Source of the DNA: Acinetobacter baretiae
GTDB taxonomy: Bacteria > Pseudomonadota > Gammaproteobacteria > Pseudomonadales > Moraxellaceae
Direction: 5' to 3'
NCBI RefSeq assembly: GCF_015627105.1
Contig: NZ_VTDM01000011.1
Span: 1 to 64,000, forward strand
DNA length: 64,000 nucleotides
In this document: one piece after another, positions 49,577-60,395 of the stretch
How positions within the stretch are numbered: the first letter of the stretch is position 1
Layout of the letters: each line of letters starts with the position of its first letter
Position numbers and translations under genes: made by a program
Notes under the pieces: model-generated
Told to the model about the DNA's origin: nothing
The model's input: only the letters and a program-made list of their open reading frames with translations
The model's database searches: none

Positions 49577-51796
49577 TCAAGCTAAACAGAACAACTGATG
49601 TGCTTTTTGGTAGCCTCTTGGTAAAATATGTCCTTTACTGGCACGCTTAGCAATATACTTGTGTAAATCGTCCGCTTTTAATTTCAACTTTTGCTGACCT
49701 GCTGTTACTTCTAACGTTGCTGACAAATTTAAAAGTTGTACGGCAACAATTGTGTCTTGTCCATCTAAAGCCATTAATTTATTGCCTTTACCTTTATTTA
49801 GCATTGGCAATTCTGCTAAATCGACAAGAAGTAAACGCCCAGCTGAACTTAACAGCGCCAAATGCGTCTGTTGCTGTACAGTTTGAAGTGGTAATACTTG
49901 TGCATTGTCCGAAAGAGTTAAAAATGCTTTACCCGCTTTTGCATTTGTATCGAGTGCCTGTGCTTTGGTTTTAAACCCAAATCCTGCCGTGCTTAATGCA
50001 ATCAACATTTGTTCATCATCTGCAATCAACAATTGATTAAAATGTACGCCTTGCGCAGGTGTTAACCGTGATGTTAGTGGCTCACCTAACCCTCTTGCTG
50101 AAGGAAGTGTTGATATACCCAAAGCATAACTTCGCCCCGCATCATCAATCACATACACTCTTTGATTACTTTTTCCTGAAGCATGACTTAAATACTGATC
50201 CCCTGCTCGGTAGTTCAGTTTCTCTGCATCAACTTCTGCACCTTTTGCAGATCGAATCCAACCTGCTTGTGACAAAACGACCGTCACCGCTTCAGCAGGT
50301 ATAAAATCTTGCTCTTTTAATTGTACTGCATCGGCACGCGTCACTAAAGGTGAACGACGATCATCACCAAAGCGTTTAGCATCTGCTTTTAACTCACCAA
50401 TCATCAGGTTTTTTAATGATTCAGGATTTTCAAGCTGTTCTTTGATGATTGCTGCACGTGCTGAAAGCTCATCTTGCTCTTGTTTAATTTCCATTTCTTG
50501 TAATTTAGCAAGGTGGCGTAATTTAAGCTCTAAGATGGCTTCAGCTTGTGTATCATCTAAATGAAAGCGTTGCATAAGCGCAGGCTTAGGCTTATCTTCT
50601 TCACGAATAATTTGAATCACTGCATCTATATCTAAATAAGCAATGAGCAAACCCGCCAAAATATGTAAGCGTTTTTCGATTTTATTTAAATGATATTGCA
50701 AGCGCCGTGTGACCGTATTTTTTCGTATTTCAATCCATTCAAGTAAAATTGTTCGAATCGACTTTACTTGTGGCCGACCATCTGCACCAATCATATTTAG
50801 ATTAACACGATAACTTGTTTCTAAATCTGTAGTGGCAAATAAGTGACTCATCACCTTGTCTGCATCAACGCGATTAGAACGTAAAACAATCACAATACGA
50901 GTTGGGTTTCTATGGTCAGATTCATCTTTAATGTCTAATACCCACGGCAATTTTTTTGCCTGCATTTGATCTGCAATTTGAGTAATGACTTTTGATCCCG
51001 ACACCTGATAGGGCAAATGTGCAATAACGATCTCATTTTTTTCTAGAGTATAGATTGCACGCATGCGGTAGCTACCACGCCCCGTCATTTGTATTTTGAG
51101 TAATTCTTCTTTTGCAGTAATAATTTCAGCGTGTGTTGGTAAATCTGGAGCAGGAATATACTCTGCAACTTTAGCATCTGTTAAATGAGGCTGACGAATC
51201 AGTGCAATTGTACCTTTGACCACTTCACGCAAATTATGTGGTGGTACATCGGTCGCCATACCTACAGCAATACCTGTGGTGCCATTGAGTAAAATATTAG
51301 GTACACGTGCAGGTAAATTAATGGGTTCTTTCATTGAACCATCAAAATTATCTTGCCACTCACATGTGCCTTGTCCCAATTCAGACAATAATAGCTCACT
51401 ATACTGCGACAGCTTTGCCTCTGTATAACGCATCGCAGCAAAGGATTTTGGATCATCAGGCGACCCCCAATTGCCTTGGCCTTCGACAAAAGGATAACGA
51501 TAGCTAAACGGCTGTGCCATAAGCACCATCGCTTCATAACATGCTGAGTCGCCATGCGGATGATATTTTCCAAGTACATCGCCCACTGTACGAGCAGACT
51601 TTTTGGGTTTACCGCTGTTTTTTAATCCAAGCTCACTCATTGCATATACAATACGGCGTTGTACAGGTTTGAGTCCATCACTGATATGTGGCAATGCACG
51701 ATCCATAATCACGTACATGGCATATTTTAAATATGCTTGCTCGGTAAATTCGGCAAGAGAACGATTTTCGGTGGCATGCGGATGAAGGTTAGACAT
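49577..51796 (-). CDS. parC: DNA topoisomerase IV subunit A
   Basis: ParC is the breakage-reunion subunit that decatenates daughter chromosomes. The 739-residue protein has the winged-helix quinolone region [13 protein letters not shown] with S84 and E88 in the susceptible state and the active-site tyrosine Y124 ([11 protein letters not shown]). The C-terminal beta-pinwheel follows after about residue 490. parE is not next to it. No strong ribosome-binding site is seen before the ATG. Confidence 0.97.
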   Translation of the reverse strand: MSNLHPHATENRSLAEFTEQAYLKYAMYVIMDRALPHISDGLKPVQRRIVYAMSELGLKNSGKPKKSARTVGDVLGKYHPHGDSACYEAMVLMAQPFSYRYPFVEGQGNWGSPDDPKSFAAMRYTEAKLSQYSELLLSELGQGTCEWQDNFDGSMKEPINLPARVPNILLNGTTGIAVGMATDVPPHNLREVVKGTIALIRQPHLTDAKVAEYIPAPDLPTHAEIITAKEELLKIQMTGRGSYRMRAIYTLEKNEIVIAHLPYQVSGSKVITQIADQMQAKKLPWVLDIKDESDHRNPTRIVIVLRSNRVDADKVMSHLFATTDLETSYRVNLNMIGADGRPQVKSIRTILLEWIEIRKNTVTRRLQYHLNKIEKRLHILAGLLIAYLDIDAVIQIIREEDKPKPALMQRFHLDDTQAEAILELKLRHLAKLQEMEIKQEQDELSARAAIIKEQLENPESLKNLMIGELKADAKRFGDDRRSPLVTRADAVQLKEQDFIPAEAVTVVLSQAGWIRSAKGAEVDAEKLNYRAGDQYLSHASGKSNQRVYVIDDAGRSYALGISTLPSARGLGEPLTSRLTPAQGVHFNQLLIADDEQMLIALSTAGFGFKTKAQALDTNAKAGKAFLTLSDNAQVLPLQTVQQQTHLALLSSAGRLLLVDLAELPMLNKGKGNKLMALDGQDTIVAVQLLNLSATLEVTAGQQKLKLKADDLHKYIAKRASKGHILPRGYQKAHQLFCLA

Positions 51797-51906
51797 AAGA
51801 ACAAGGCCAGTATATTACTTTTAATCTCAGCCTATGCTAGACCGTGCTGTGCAAGCGATCAAGCATTTGTTCTGTTGTTGCTTCTTTTTATTGCTTTTAT
51901 CTGCAA

Positions 51907-53109
51907 TTATACATTTTTTACCGTAGGCTTGGTCTTATAGAGTAGATACGCCATGAGTAATACGGCAAAGACCGTAATCACACCTGCAACGCCATAAACA
52001 TCTCGTATACCAATCAAAGGAATAAGAAGTCCTGCCATTGGACCAATAAACATCAGTGCAATATCTAAAAAGGCATTGTAAACCCCAAGGGCCGACCCTC
52101 TATTTTTTGCTTCAACTTGTTTTACTGCTTCAACACCTAATGATGGAAAGACCAAAGAGAATCCTGCACCAACTAAAAAGGCACCAGCATACACCACACC
52201 AATATGCTCTCCGCCCCAAATTAAAAACAACCCAAGTGCTTCTACAACAAACGACACCATACTGACTTTTATGCCACCAAACTTAGGAATCATTTGACCA
52301 AATATAAGACGAATAATCACAAAACCTGCACCAAAAACACTCAGTGCATATGCAGGGTTGGGCCAACGTTGCTCTGCAAAATATATGGTAATAAAGGTAG
52401 ACAACACCCCAAAACCGACTGTACCTAAAGCCAACGCCACACCAAAGATCCATACTCTAGAAGCAACTTTTAAAAAGGCAATTTTTGTATCTACTTTCAC
52501 TTTTATTTTTGGCTTACGATATGCCAATATAAAACCCAAAATAGCAATAAGTAAAGTACATACTGCAAATCCATACGCAGGAATTTTACTGTCTAGATAT
52601 ACACCCAATGGTGCACCAAATGCCATGGCAGAATACGTTGCAACACCATTCCATGAAATGACACGAGATGTTTCACTACGATCAACTAAATTCATGCCCC
52701 ATAAGGTTGCACCTGTACTTGTAAAACTTTCACCCGTACCTAAAAACAATCGACTCAAAATAATCAGAACAATACTTACCGTGGGATTCGATAAAAATAA
52801 AATTGCAAAAATACCCAACACACCACTCATTGCACAACAGGCTAAACCCATCAGTACAACTGTACGGGCGCCTAAAGAATCAGCCAACTGCCCAGCTTTT
52901 GGTCTAAATGACAGCGTTGCCACATATTGCACACTAATCACAATTCCTGCCATAAATGAGCTAAAACCCAGTTCTTTATGTACAAGTTGTGGGAGTACTG
53001 CCAAAGGTAAACCAATGGACAAATACACCATAAAAGTAAACATAACCACAGAAAGTATGCGTTTATTTAGTTGAAATGTTGATAAGTGGGCAGATGAGGT
53101 GGTAGCCAT
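51907..53109 (-). CDS. MFS transporter, YhhS/YfcJ type
   Basis: The 400-residue protein has twelve membrane helices with the MFS signature GQLADSLGARTVVLMG between helices two and three. The opening VYLSIGLPLAVLPQLVHKELG and the segment SGTGESFTSTGATLWGMNLV resemble the E. coli YhhS/YfcJ group, which are proposed drug or metabolite exporters. The substrate is unknown. Confidence 0.85.
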   Translation of the reverse strand: MATTSSAHLSTFQLNKRILSVVMFTFMVYLSIGLPLAVLPQLVHKELGFSSFMAGIVISVQYVATLSFRPKAGQLADSLGARTVVLMGLACCAMSGVLGIFAILFLSNPTVSIVLIILSRLFLGTGESFTSTGATLWGMNLVDRSETSRVISWNGVATYSAMAFGAPLGVYLDSKIPAYGFAVCTLLIAILGFILAYRKPKIKVKVDTKIAFLKVASRVWIFGVALALGTVGFGVLSTFITIYFAEQRWPNPAYALSVFGAGFVIIRLIFGQMIPKFGGIKVSMVSFVVEALGLFLIWGGEHIGVVYAGAFLVGAGFSLVFPSLGVEAVKQVEAKNRGSALGVYNAFLDIALMFIGPMAGLLIPLIGIRDVYGVAGVITVFAVLLMAYLLYKTKPTVKNV

Positions 53110-53203
53110 GCAATAATATGAAATCTTCGTTTTTTAGGATGTAACTGATTATAAATCAATCTGACAAAAAGTTCAGCTTTCAGATACAAAACAATAAGCA
53201 AGG

Positions 53204-54514
53204 CTATTGTAAAGGTTGACCCTTTGTTTCTTTACCCAACACACCTACGGTAAGCGCCACAGCAAGCATCACTACAGTAAACATCATAAATACATATTGA
53301 AATGCATGCTCAAAGACCATCATTTGTGTCACTGCCATTGGTGCTAAAATGCCACCAATACGCCCAATGGCCGCAGCCCAACCTGCACCAAACGCACGGA
53401 TGTGTGTAGGATATTGCTCTGGGGTATAGGTATATAAAACGCCCCATGCACCTAAATTAAAAAATGACATCAAACAGCCCCAAAACATAATCTCTTGATT
53501 ACTTTGTGCTTGACCAAAAAAATAAGCACACACAGCACATAAACCAATCAGACCTGATAAGGTCATTTTTCGTCCTAACCGTTCAACCAACCATGCAGCA
53601 ACGGCATAACCTGGAAGTTGAGCTAAAATCATCAATAAAACATATTCAAAAGACTTTACAATATCAAAACCTTGTTTCACCAATAAACTAGGCAACCATG
53701 TAAAAATACCATAGTAAGAAAAAACGATACCGAACCAAATGAGCCATAACATGGCTGTTGCACGACAAAAATCTTTTGACCACAACTGTTTAAAACTTGT
53801 TTTTTGATGTGGCTGAACAGCAGGCTTGATTGCTTCGGTTACAACAGGTACCCCTGCTTGGTGTTCTAAACGCTGTATAATACGATGTGCTCGTTCAATG
53901 TCACCACGTTGAATCAAATACGGAATAGATTCTGGGATTTTTTTCCAAATGACCCAAATATAAAATAAAGGCAGTCCACCAATTAAAAATGCAATATGCC
54001 AACTTAATTGCGGGATCAAAAAATAAGACACCAGCGCTGCAATCAACCAGCCTAACCCCCAAAAGCTTTCGAGCAATACAATAAATCTTCCGCGCACTTG
54101 TGCTGGCATATACTCGCTCACCAATGACACAGCCACGGGCAATTGCCCCCCTAAACCAATACCCACAATAAAACGAAATAGCAAAAGCCAACTCAAATTG
54201 GGTGCAAAAGCACAACAGGCTGTTGCAATACTATATACGGCTAAAGTCAACATAAACATGACCTTACGCCCAAAACGATCAGCCATCTTTCCAGATAGAA
54301 TCGCACCAAATGCCATACCAACAAAGCTAATACTGACAATCAAACCACTTTGTGTGGGGCTCAATTGCCAATCTTTAATCAGTGTAGGTAAGATAAATGC
54401 GATGATCCCTGTATCCATGGCATCAAACATCCATCCCAAACCCACCACCCATAGCAAGGTATAATGAAATTTACCAACAGGTAATCGCTGTACCCGTGTA
54501 ATCAAATCTGACAT
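53204..54514 (-). CDS. MFS transporter, NiaP/aromatic-acid-like
   Basis: The 436-residue protein has twelve membrane helices, the signature GKMADRFGRKVMF, and the sugar-porter-like PESIPYLIQRGDIERA after helix six. The opening KFHYTLLWVVGLGWMFDAMD resembles NiaP nicotinate transporters and related aromatic-acid permeases, some known in Acinetobacter. The substrate is inference. It is a single-gene unit. Confidence 0.85.
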   Translation of the reverse strand: MSDLITRVQRLPVGKFHYTLLWVVGLGWMFDAMDTGIIAFILPTLIKDWQLSPTQSGLIVSISFVGMAFGAILSGKMADRFGRKVMFMLTLAVYSIATACCAFAPNLSWLLLFRFIVGIGLGGQLPVAVSLVSEYMPAQVRGRFIVLLESFWGLGWLIAALVSYFLIPQLSWHIAFLIGGLPLFYIWVIWKKIPESIPYLIQRGDIERAHRIIQRLEHQAGVPVVTEAIKPAVQPHQKTSFKQLWSKDFCRATAMLWLIWFGIVFSYYGIFTWLPSLLVKQGFDIVKSFEYVLLMILAQLPGYAVAAWLVERLGRKMTLSGLIGLCAVCAYFFGQAQSNQEIMFWGCLMSFFNLGAWGVLYTYTPEQYPTHIRAFGAGWAAAIGRIGGILAPMAVTQMMVFEHAFQYVFMMFTVVMLAVALTVGVLGKETKGQPLQ

Positions 54515-54565
54515 GCATTTGTCCTAAACACTGATTTATTTTTAGAATTCAGTTTCATTATTGAA

Positions 54566-55207
54566 TTAATGATCTCGAGAAGATGCCGATTGATCATCAT
54601 CATCTTGATAGATAAATTTTGGCATTTCTAAACCAAAGTAGATTGCAATGACTCGTAGACTAAATCCAAATACCAATGTCGTCACCACTGTCCATTCAAG
54701 CGACATTCCTAACGACATACATAGCCAATAACAAATCACAGCCACAAAAGAAATACTGGCATACAACTCACGGCGGAATACTAAAGGAATATCATTACAT
54801 AAAATATCACGTAAAATTCCACCTGAAACCCCTGTCATCATCCCTGCAACAGCAGATACAACAAATCCATGGCCTAAATGAATGGCAATTTGACAACCGA
54901 TAATGGTGAAACCAATTAATCCCAAAGCGTCAAGCAATAAAAATATAGAACGTAAATGCTTCATCCAATTGGCAATTAATATGGTAAATAAGGCAGCACA
55001 ACAGGTCAGTACTAAATATTCTGGATGCTTTACCCATCCCAAAGGGTAATGACCAAGTAATACATCTCGCACTGAACCCCCACCCAATGCCGTGACACAA
55101 GCAATTAAAATGACCCCAAACCAGTCCATACTACGACGCCCAGCAGAAAGTGCACCTGTCATGGCCTCTGCAGTAATGGCAACAATGTAAATAATGGTCA
55201 GTAGCAT
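54566..55207 (-). CDS. TRIC-family cation channel protein (YicG-like)
   Basis: Proteins of this family (formerly UPF0126) form trimeric potassium-selective channels in the inner membrane. The 213-residue protein has seven helices in a 3+3+1 pattern and the two repeated GGGxxRD motifs: GGGSVRDVLLG and SGGILRDILC. The C-terminus is acidic (DDDDQSASSRDH). It is a single-gene unit. Confidence 0.88.
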   Translation of the reverse strand: MLLTIIYIVAITAEAMTGALSAGRRSMDWFGVILIACVTALGGGSVRDVLLGHYPLGWVKHPEYLVLTCCAALFTILIANWMKHLRSIFLLLDALGLIGFTIIGCQIAIHLGHGFVVSAVAGMMTGVSGGILRDILCNDIPLVFRRELYASISFVAVICYWLCMSLGMSLEWTVVTTLVFGFSLRVIAIYFGLEMPKFIYQDDDDQSASSRDH

Positions 55208-55327
55208 ACCCTTTCCTTTTAGGGGCTAAAATAGGCGCTATTTTACAGAACTTATAAGCGATTCAACTTAAAAAATAAAATTATTTAGTCTTATCATTTC
55301 AATGCATTGCTACAATAACCATCAAGC

Positions 55328-55801
55328 TTATAAAAATGTCGCACAGCAGGCCTTAAACTTTTTGCCAGACCCGCAAATACATGGCTTTTTCATGCTGTAA
55401 TTTAGTTCGACAGTAGGATCTAGAAAATACCACTGCCCATTTACAAATACAAAAGCAGATGTTTCATGATGGGCCTGTAATTGAGTTGCTTGCATAAAAT
55501 AAGCCTTAAACTCAACATACGCATGGCGCTTATCTGAATGCACATGATGCTGTAAAACATCTAAATGATGCCACTGTGTTGTAATACTCCATTCTTTTAA
55601 TGCACTGACATCGAGCTGTTGCTGTTGCCCAATTGCCGTCGTTTGAACAATATAATCAATGTTGTGTTTTACAAACGCGCTATAGCGTGAACGCATTAAT
55701 TGTACTGCCGTTGTTGCCTTGCTTTGACCCTCATGTAAGGGTTGACAACATGCTGCGTATAAATTGGAATGACCACTACATGGGCAATAAACTTCAGACA
55801 T
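55328..55801 (-). CDS. ychJ: YchJ-family SEC-C motif protein
   Basis: YchJ proteins (UPF0225) have zinc-binding SEC-C motifs at both ends; function is not established. The 157-residue protein has YCPCSGHSNLYAACCQPLH at the N-terminus and PCICGSGKKFKACC at the C-terminus, with an NTF2-like middle. Its ribosome-binding site AAAGG lies inside the right arm of the upstream terminator hairpin, 8 nt before the ATG, so folding would hide it. Confidence 0.88.
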   Translation of the reverse strand: MSEVYCPCSGHSNLYAACCQPLHEGQSKATTAVQLMRSRYSAFVKHNIDYIVQTTAIGQQQQLDVSALKEWSITTQWHHLDVLQHHVHSDKRHAYVEFKAYFMQATQLQAHHETSAFVFVNGQWYFLDPTVELNYSMKKPCICGSGKKFKACCATFL

Positions 55802-55802
55802 A

Positions 55803-55828
55803 AAAATAGCCTTTAAAAAGGCTATTTT
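55803..55828 (-). terminator. Terminator hairpin overlapping the ychJ ribosome-binding site
   Basis: Arms 55803-55814 and 55817-55828 are a perfect 12-bp inverted repeat. On the minus strand it ends with TTTTT directly before the ychJ ATG. It may end the TerC-family transcript and also block ychJ translation from read-through mRNA. Confidence 0.75.
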
Positions 55829-55857
55829 AAATCAGTTCAGATCTGAATCAAACATGA

Positions 55858-57462
55858 CTAGTGATCTTCTGACTGATCATTTTTTGGTTGTTCAATGGCT
55901 GTAATATGTACCTTTTCAATTTTATGACCATCCATCGTCACAATTTCAAAATGATACCCATCGGCTGTCACGACATCGCCATTTTCAGGCAAATGCCCTA
56001 AATGCATTAGTAAATAACCCGATAATGTCGAATATTCTTCACTATCGTCAACAAGATCTTGATCTAACAACAACGATAAATGACGAATATCTGTAGAGCC
56101 TTCTAAAATCAGTGAACCATCTTCAAGACTTTCTGCAATCGCTTCCATTTCATCTTCGTCAGGAAACTCACCTGCAATGGCTTCTAAAATATCAATTGGG
56201 GTCACTAAACCTTCAATAGATCCGTATTCATTCAGTACAATGGCCATCTGCAATGGTGCTTGGCGCAATTGTTCTAAAACCATTAATACAGGTGCATTTT
56301 CATGCACAATCATCGGTTCACGCATGTTTTGTTCAATATTAAATTGCTCATGTTCTACATACTCATTGAGCAACTTATGTGTCAATGCAATACCTGCAAG
56401 ATTATCTAATTCACCATGCGCAAAAATGATTCTTGAGTGTGTCATTTGCATTAGACGTGTTTGTATATCTTTAGGGTTTGTTGCTAAATCAATCCAATCA
56501 ATATCTGGACGTGGTGTCATAATTGATTTAACTGGACGTTCCGACAAGCCCAATACACCTTGTACCATTACACTATGATAAGTGCTATTTTCATCGTCAA
56601 ATAACTCATCGGCCAATGCTCGTGTTGCTAAAACATCGCTGTCGCCATGATTATGTTCTGTATTTTGACTATGTTTCGGTTTACCACCTAGCATACGCAT
56701 TACAGCAGATGCTGTTTTGAAACGTAGGTCGTTGGTCGTGACCAATTTTTCTTGATTTCTACGTGTTGTTTGATTTAAAAATTCAATCATCACAGAGAAT
56801 CCAATCGCTGCGTATAAGTAGCCTTTTGGAATATGAAAGCCAAAGCCTTCCACCACCAATGAAAAACCAATCATCATTAAAAAGCCAAGACACAGCATCA
56901 CTACGGTTGGATGACGATTGACAAAGTTCATGAGTGCTTTTGAGGCAAGCATCATAATACCCACTGCAATCACCACCGCAATCATCATGACAGAAAGGTG
57001 CTTCACCATACCCACTGCAGTAATCACGCTATCGAGTGAAAATACTGCATCAAGCACAACAATTTGCGCAATTACTACCCAAAAGGCAGCATGTACAGGG
57101 TTATCATCTTTGACATGCATTTTACCTTCAAGGCGCTCATGTAACTCCATGGTTCCTTTAAACAATAAAAATATACCGCCAAAAATTAAAATGAGATCTC
57201 GGCCAGAGAATGCTTGGTCAAAAATATGAAAGAGTGGTTGCGTCAGCGTGATAACCCACGCAATAGACGCAAGTAATACCATTCGCATTGCAAGTGCTAA
57301 AGTCAGACCGATCATTCGAGCCTTGTTACGCTGCTCTGGTGGTAGTTTTTCTGCTAAAATTGCAATAAATACAAGGTTATCAATACCTAAAACAATTTCT
57401 AATACCACAAGTGTGGCTAAACCTACCCATGCAGATGGATCCGACATCCATTCAAATATCAT
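55858..57462 (-). CDS. TerC-CBS-CorC fusion membrane protein (YegH/YoaE type)
   Basis: The 534-residue protein joins a TerC-family membrane domain (about 1-235, seven helices, acidic metal motifs [13 protein letters not shown] and [15 protein letters not shown]), a CBS pair (about 300-425) and a CorC/HlyC domain (about 440-525). Such proteins are thought to export metal ions such as manganese, but the substrate is not proven. AGGAG lies 8 nt before the ATG. The leader contains a 12-bp hairpin. Confidence 0.9.
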   Translation of the reverse strand: MIFEWMSDPSAWVGLATLVVLEIVLGIDNLVFIAILAEKLPPEQRNKARMIGLTLALAMRMVLLASIAWVITLTQPLFHIFDQAFSGRDLILIFGGIFLLFKGTMELHERLEGKMHVKDDNPVHAAFWVVIAQIVVLDAVFSLDSVITAVGMVKHLSVMMIAVVIAVGIMMLASKALMNFVNRHPTVVMLCLGFLMMIGFSLVVEGFGFHIPKGYLYAAIGFSVMIEFLNQTTRRNQEKLVTTNDLRFKTASAVMRMLGGKPKHSQNTEHNHGDSDVLATRALADELFDDENSTYHSVMVQGVLGLSERPVKSIMTPRPDIDWIDLATNPKDIQTRLMQMTHSRIIFAHGELDNLAGIALTHKLLNEYVEHEQFNIEQNMREPMIVHENAPVLMVLEQLRQAPLQMAIVLNEYGSIEGLVTPIDILEAIAGEFPDEDEMEAIAESLEDGSLILEGSTDIRHLSLLLDQDLVDDSEEYSTLSGYLLMHLGHLPENGDVVTADGYHFEIVTMDGHKIEKVHITAIEQPKNDQSEDH

Positions 57463-57817
57463 CGCCCATGCTCCTGCATGATAGTAGTCTGATTTTGGTT
57501 TTTAGTTTTAATATATGCAATCGCTTGTACGCAAGCGATTGCATTTGAAATTTGGGGTTTTTTAGTTGAGGGCCTACAACCACTACTCATATTAATAAAA
57601 ATGTTGTTAAACGGACTTTCAGTATAGAAAAGATTAATTGCAAATTCACTAACTTTCATCATTTTTTATAGACATATTTTTTAGCAGCTTAATTTTACAG
57701 TAGTGTTATTTTCTAAATGAATAAAGATTGTTGCAATTGGTTAAAAATGAACTCATTTAAACCACGTTGATGAACAAAACATGATAAAGATACTCTAAAC
57801 AAAAAGGATCACTTCAA
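57463..57817. other. Divergent region between the TerC-family and LOG-family genes
   Basis: About 355 nt. It holds a perfect 12-bp hairpin (57516-57527 and 57532-57543, loop TACG) in the TerC leader. I looked for a yybP-ykoY manganese riboswitch, which often precedes TerC genes, and did not find its conserved core. The remainder is AT-rich. Confidence 0.5.
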
Positions 57818-58411
57818 ATGAATGAAACAGTCAAAGTAAAAACAACCCAACCTTTAATTGCATTGTATTGCGGTTCTCGCGCAGGTAATAAAGCAATTTA
57901 TCTAAACAGTGCCATTGAATTAGCACAAGGTTTAGCTGAGCATCGCTTTGGACTTGTATACGGTGGGGCAAGTATTGGCCTTATGGGGCAGGTCGCCGAT
58001 ACTTTTTCTGAGTTTAATGCTGAAACTGTAGGTGTCATTCCACAATTTATGTTGGATTATGAAGTTGCACATACAGAATTAACCGAACTACACGTTGTAA
58101 ATACAATGCATGAACGTAAAGCCATGATGGCTGAACGAGCCAATGCATTTATTGCCCTTCCTGGTGGTTTAGGCACATTTGAAGAAATTTTAGAGATTGC
58201 GACTTGGGGACAACTCGAACAGCATCATAAACCAATGATGATTTATAACGTTAATGGATATTACGACGCACTAATTGCACAGTTAGATCATGCTGTTGCT
58301 GAAGGTTTTTTACCACTACATCATCGTGCAAAAATCATTATATGTACAAATCTTCTTGAAATTTATACTGTACTCAATAATTTAGACGTACCTAAAAATG
58401 TCAGTATTTAA
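57818..58411 (+). CDS. LOG-family protein (TIGR00730 Rossmann fold)
   Basis: LOG-family enzymes cleave nucleoside 5'-monophosphates to free base and ribose phosphate. The 197-residue protein has the nucleotide-binding start YCGSRAG, GLVYGGASIGLMG, the catalytic Arg and Glu in MHERKAMM and the signature PGGLGTFEE. AAGGA lies before the ATG. The true substrate in bacteria is often unknown. It converges with guaA. Confidence 0.92.
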   Translation: MNETVKVKTTQPLIALYCGSRAGNKAIYLNSAIELAQGLAEHRFGLVYGGASIGLMGQVADTFSEFNAETVGVIPQFMLDYEVAHTELTELHVVNTMHERKAMMAERANAFIALPGGLGTFEEILEIATWGQLEQHHKPMMIYNVNGYYDALIAQLDHAVAEGFLPLHHRAKIIICTNLLEIYTVLNNLDVPKNVSI

Positions 58412-58425
58412 AATTTCATAACATA

Positions 58426-58453
58426 AAAAAAGAGTGCATCAGCACTCTTTTTT
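58426..58453. terminator. Bidirectional terminator between the LOG-family gene and guaA
   Basis: Arms 58426-58437 and 58442-58453 (AAAAAAGAGTGC and its complement) with loop ATCA serve both converging genes. Confidence 0.9.
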
Positions 58454-58468
58454 ATAGCTCAACGAATT

Positions 58469-60037
58469 CTATTCCCACTCAATCGTTGCAGGTGGCTTAG
58501 ATGATACATCATAGACCACACGAGAAACATCTTTAATCTCGTTCATAATACGTGTTGAGATTTTATCGACTAAATCATATGGTAAGTGTGCAAAACGTGC
58601 TGTCATAAAGTCAACTGTTTCTACCGCACGCAGTGCAATCACCCATGCATAACGACGACCATCACCCACTACACCAACAGATTTAATCGGTTGGAATACT
58701 GCAAAAGCTTGGGCGGTTTTATCATACCAACCACTCTCACGAAGCTCTTGCATAAAAATATCGTCTGCTAAACGTAATATATCTGCATATTCTTTTTTAA
58801 CTTCACCTAAAATACGCACACCTAGGCCTGGGCCAGGAAAAGGATGACGATAAATCATACTGTGCGGTAAGCCAAGTGTTGTACCTAGTTTTCGAACTTC
58901 ATCTTTGAATAAATCACGTAAAGGCTCAACAAGATCAAATGCTAGATCATCAGGTAAACCACCCACATTGTGGTGTGATTTAATTACATGTGCTTTACCT
59001 TGTTTACTTGCAGCAGATTCAATAACATCTGGGTAAATTGTACCTTGTGCTAAGAATTTCACGCCATCGAGCTGACGTGCTTCTTCAGAGAAGACTTCAA
59101 TAAATTCACGACCAATAATTTTACGTTTGGCTTCAGGGTCTACTTCACCTGCAAGTGCATTGAGAAAACGGTCTTGTGCATTGGCACGAATTACTCGAAT
59201 GCCCATGTTTTCCGCAAACATTTGCATAACTTGCTCACCTTCATTTAAACGAAGTAAGCCATTATCTACAAATACACATGTCAACTGATCTCCAATTGCT
59301 TTATGTAAAAGTGCTGCAACCACTGATGAGTCTACACCACCAGACAAACCAAGCAGTACTTTTTCTTGGCCAATCTGTTCACGCAACTGTTCTACACGCA
59401 AATCGATAATATGTTCTGATGTCCATAAACTACGGCAACCACAAATATTGTGTACAAAGTTAGATAGCAATGCCTGACCTTGTGTTGTATGTGTGACTTC
59501 TGGGTGAAACTGCACGCCATAAAAACGTCTTGCTTCATCACTCACTGCTGCAAATGGACAACTTGGTGTGCTTGCTGTAACCCTAAAACCTTCTGGAATT
59601 TTGCTGACTTTGTCGCCATGACTCATCCATACATGTAATTGGTTTGCCTGATCTTGCAAATCACCAAGAAGAGCATCACGAATTAATACATCTACTTCTG
59701 CATAACCAAACTCATGTACAGTACCTGGTTCAACCTTACCGCCTAATTGTTCTGACATGGTTTGTAAACCATAGCAAATACCTAGTACAGGTACACCTAG
59801 GTTAAATACCACCTCTGGCGCACGTGGACTACCTGCCTCATGTACGCTTTCTGGACCACCAGATAAGATAATACCGTTTGGATTAAATGCACGAATGTCT
59901 TCTTCAGACATATCAAACGCGTACATTTCAGAGTAAACACCTGATTCACGTACACGACGTGCAATCAGTTGGCTGTATTGTGAACCGAAATCCAGAATAA
60001 GGATACGATCTTCAGTAATTTGGGTATTGGTCGTCAT
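58469..60037 (-). CDS. guaA: GMP synthase (glutamine-hydrolysing)
   Basis: GuaA converts XMP to GMP. The 522-residue protein has a class I glutaminase with the triad C88 (GICYG), H178 and E180 (FHPE), an ATP-pyrophosphatase domain with SGGVDS (232-237), and the C-terminal dimerisation domain. I use the ATG at 60035-60037, giving MTTNTQ; a TTG three codons earlier is in frame. guaB is not adjacent. Confidence 0.97.
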   Translation of the reverse strand: MTTNTQITEDRILILDFGSQYSQLIARRVRESGVYSEMYAFDMSEEDIRAFNPNGIILSGGPESVHEAGSPRAPEVVFNLGVPVLGICYGLQTMSEQLGGKVEPGTVHEFGYAEVDVLIRDALLGDLQDQANQLHVWMSHGDKVSKIPEGFRVTASTPSCPFAAVSDEARRFYGVQFHPEVTHTTQGQALLSNFVHNICGCRSLWTSEHIIDLRVEQLREQIGQEKVLLGLSGGVDSSVVAALLHKAIGDQLTCVFVDNGLLRLNEGEQVMQMFAENMGIRVIRANAQDRFLNALAGEVDPEAKRKIIGREFIEVFSEEARQLDGVKFLAQGTIYPDVIESAASKQGKAHVIKSHHNVGGLPDDLAFDLVEPLRDLFKDEVRKLGTTLGLPHSMIYRHPFPGPGLGVRILGEVKKEYADILRLADDIFMQELRESGWYDKTAQAFAVFQPIKSVGVVGDGRRYAWVIALRAVETVDFMTARFAHLPYDLVDKISTRIMNEIKDVSRVVYDVSSKPPATIEWE

Positions 60038-60395
60038 GTGATTCAACTATAGAAAGCTAAAGAACAAAGGAAGCACACTATGCTAACATTTTTCTAAGGT
60101 CGAGTATATGTAGAGTTTCTTTTGTAGGCTTCAAATCATCCAGCTCAACGTATATCGTTTAATTTTAATGCCAAACACTTTTTTGTCAGAAAACCATGAG
60201 CTCATCAATACATCGGTCATACATATACTTATAATCATTGATCAACGCATCAATAATGGCATATCTTCATTATTTTCAAAGCACTAAACAACCTGTGAAC
60301 ATGAAATTAATCAATAGTTATTCAACGACCCACGTTTGATTTCAGAAGCAAAGTGTCTTTAATCAAAAACACTTGCTTTAAAAACCATATACCAC
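60038..60395. other. Intergenic region between guaA and the oxidoreductase gene
   Basis: About 358 nt. Near its right end an imperfect stem-loop (60346-60356 with 60369-60378, one bulged base) follows the minus-strand oxidoreductase gene and may be a weak terminator; it lacks a T-run. No gene or repeat was recognised in the rest. Confidence 0.45.

Noticed and set aside
52358..53074. 238-codon open frame on the plus strand
   Set aside because: It lies wholly opposite the MFS transporter gene, whose helices and signature are clear; a shadow frame.
57463..57700. Manganese (yybP-ykoY) riboswitch before the TerC-family gene
   Set aside because: The conserved core sequences were not found in the leader; only a simple hairpin is present.
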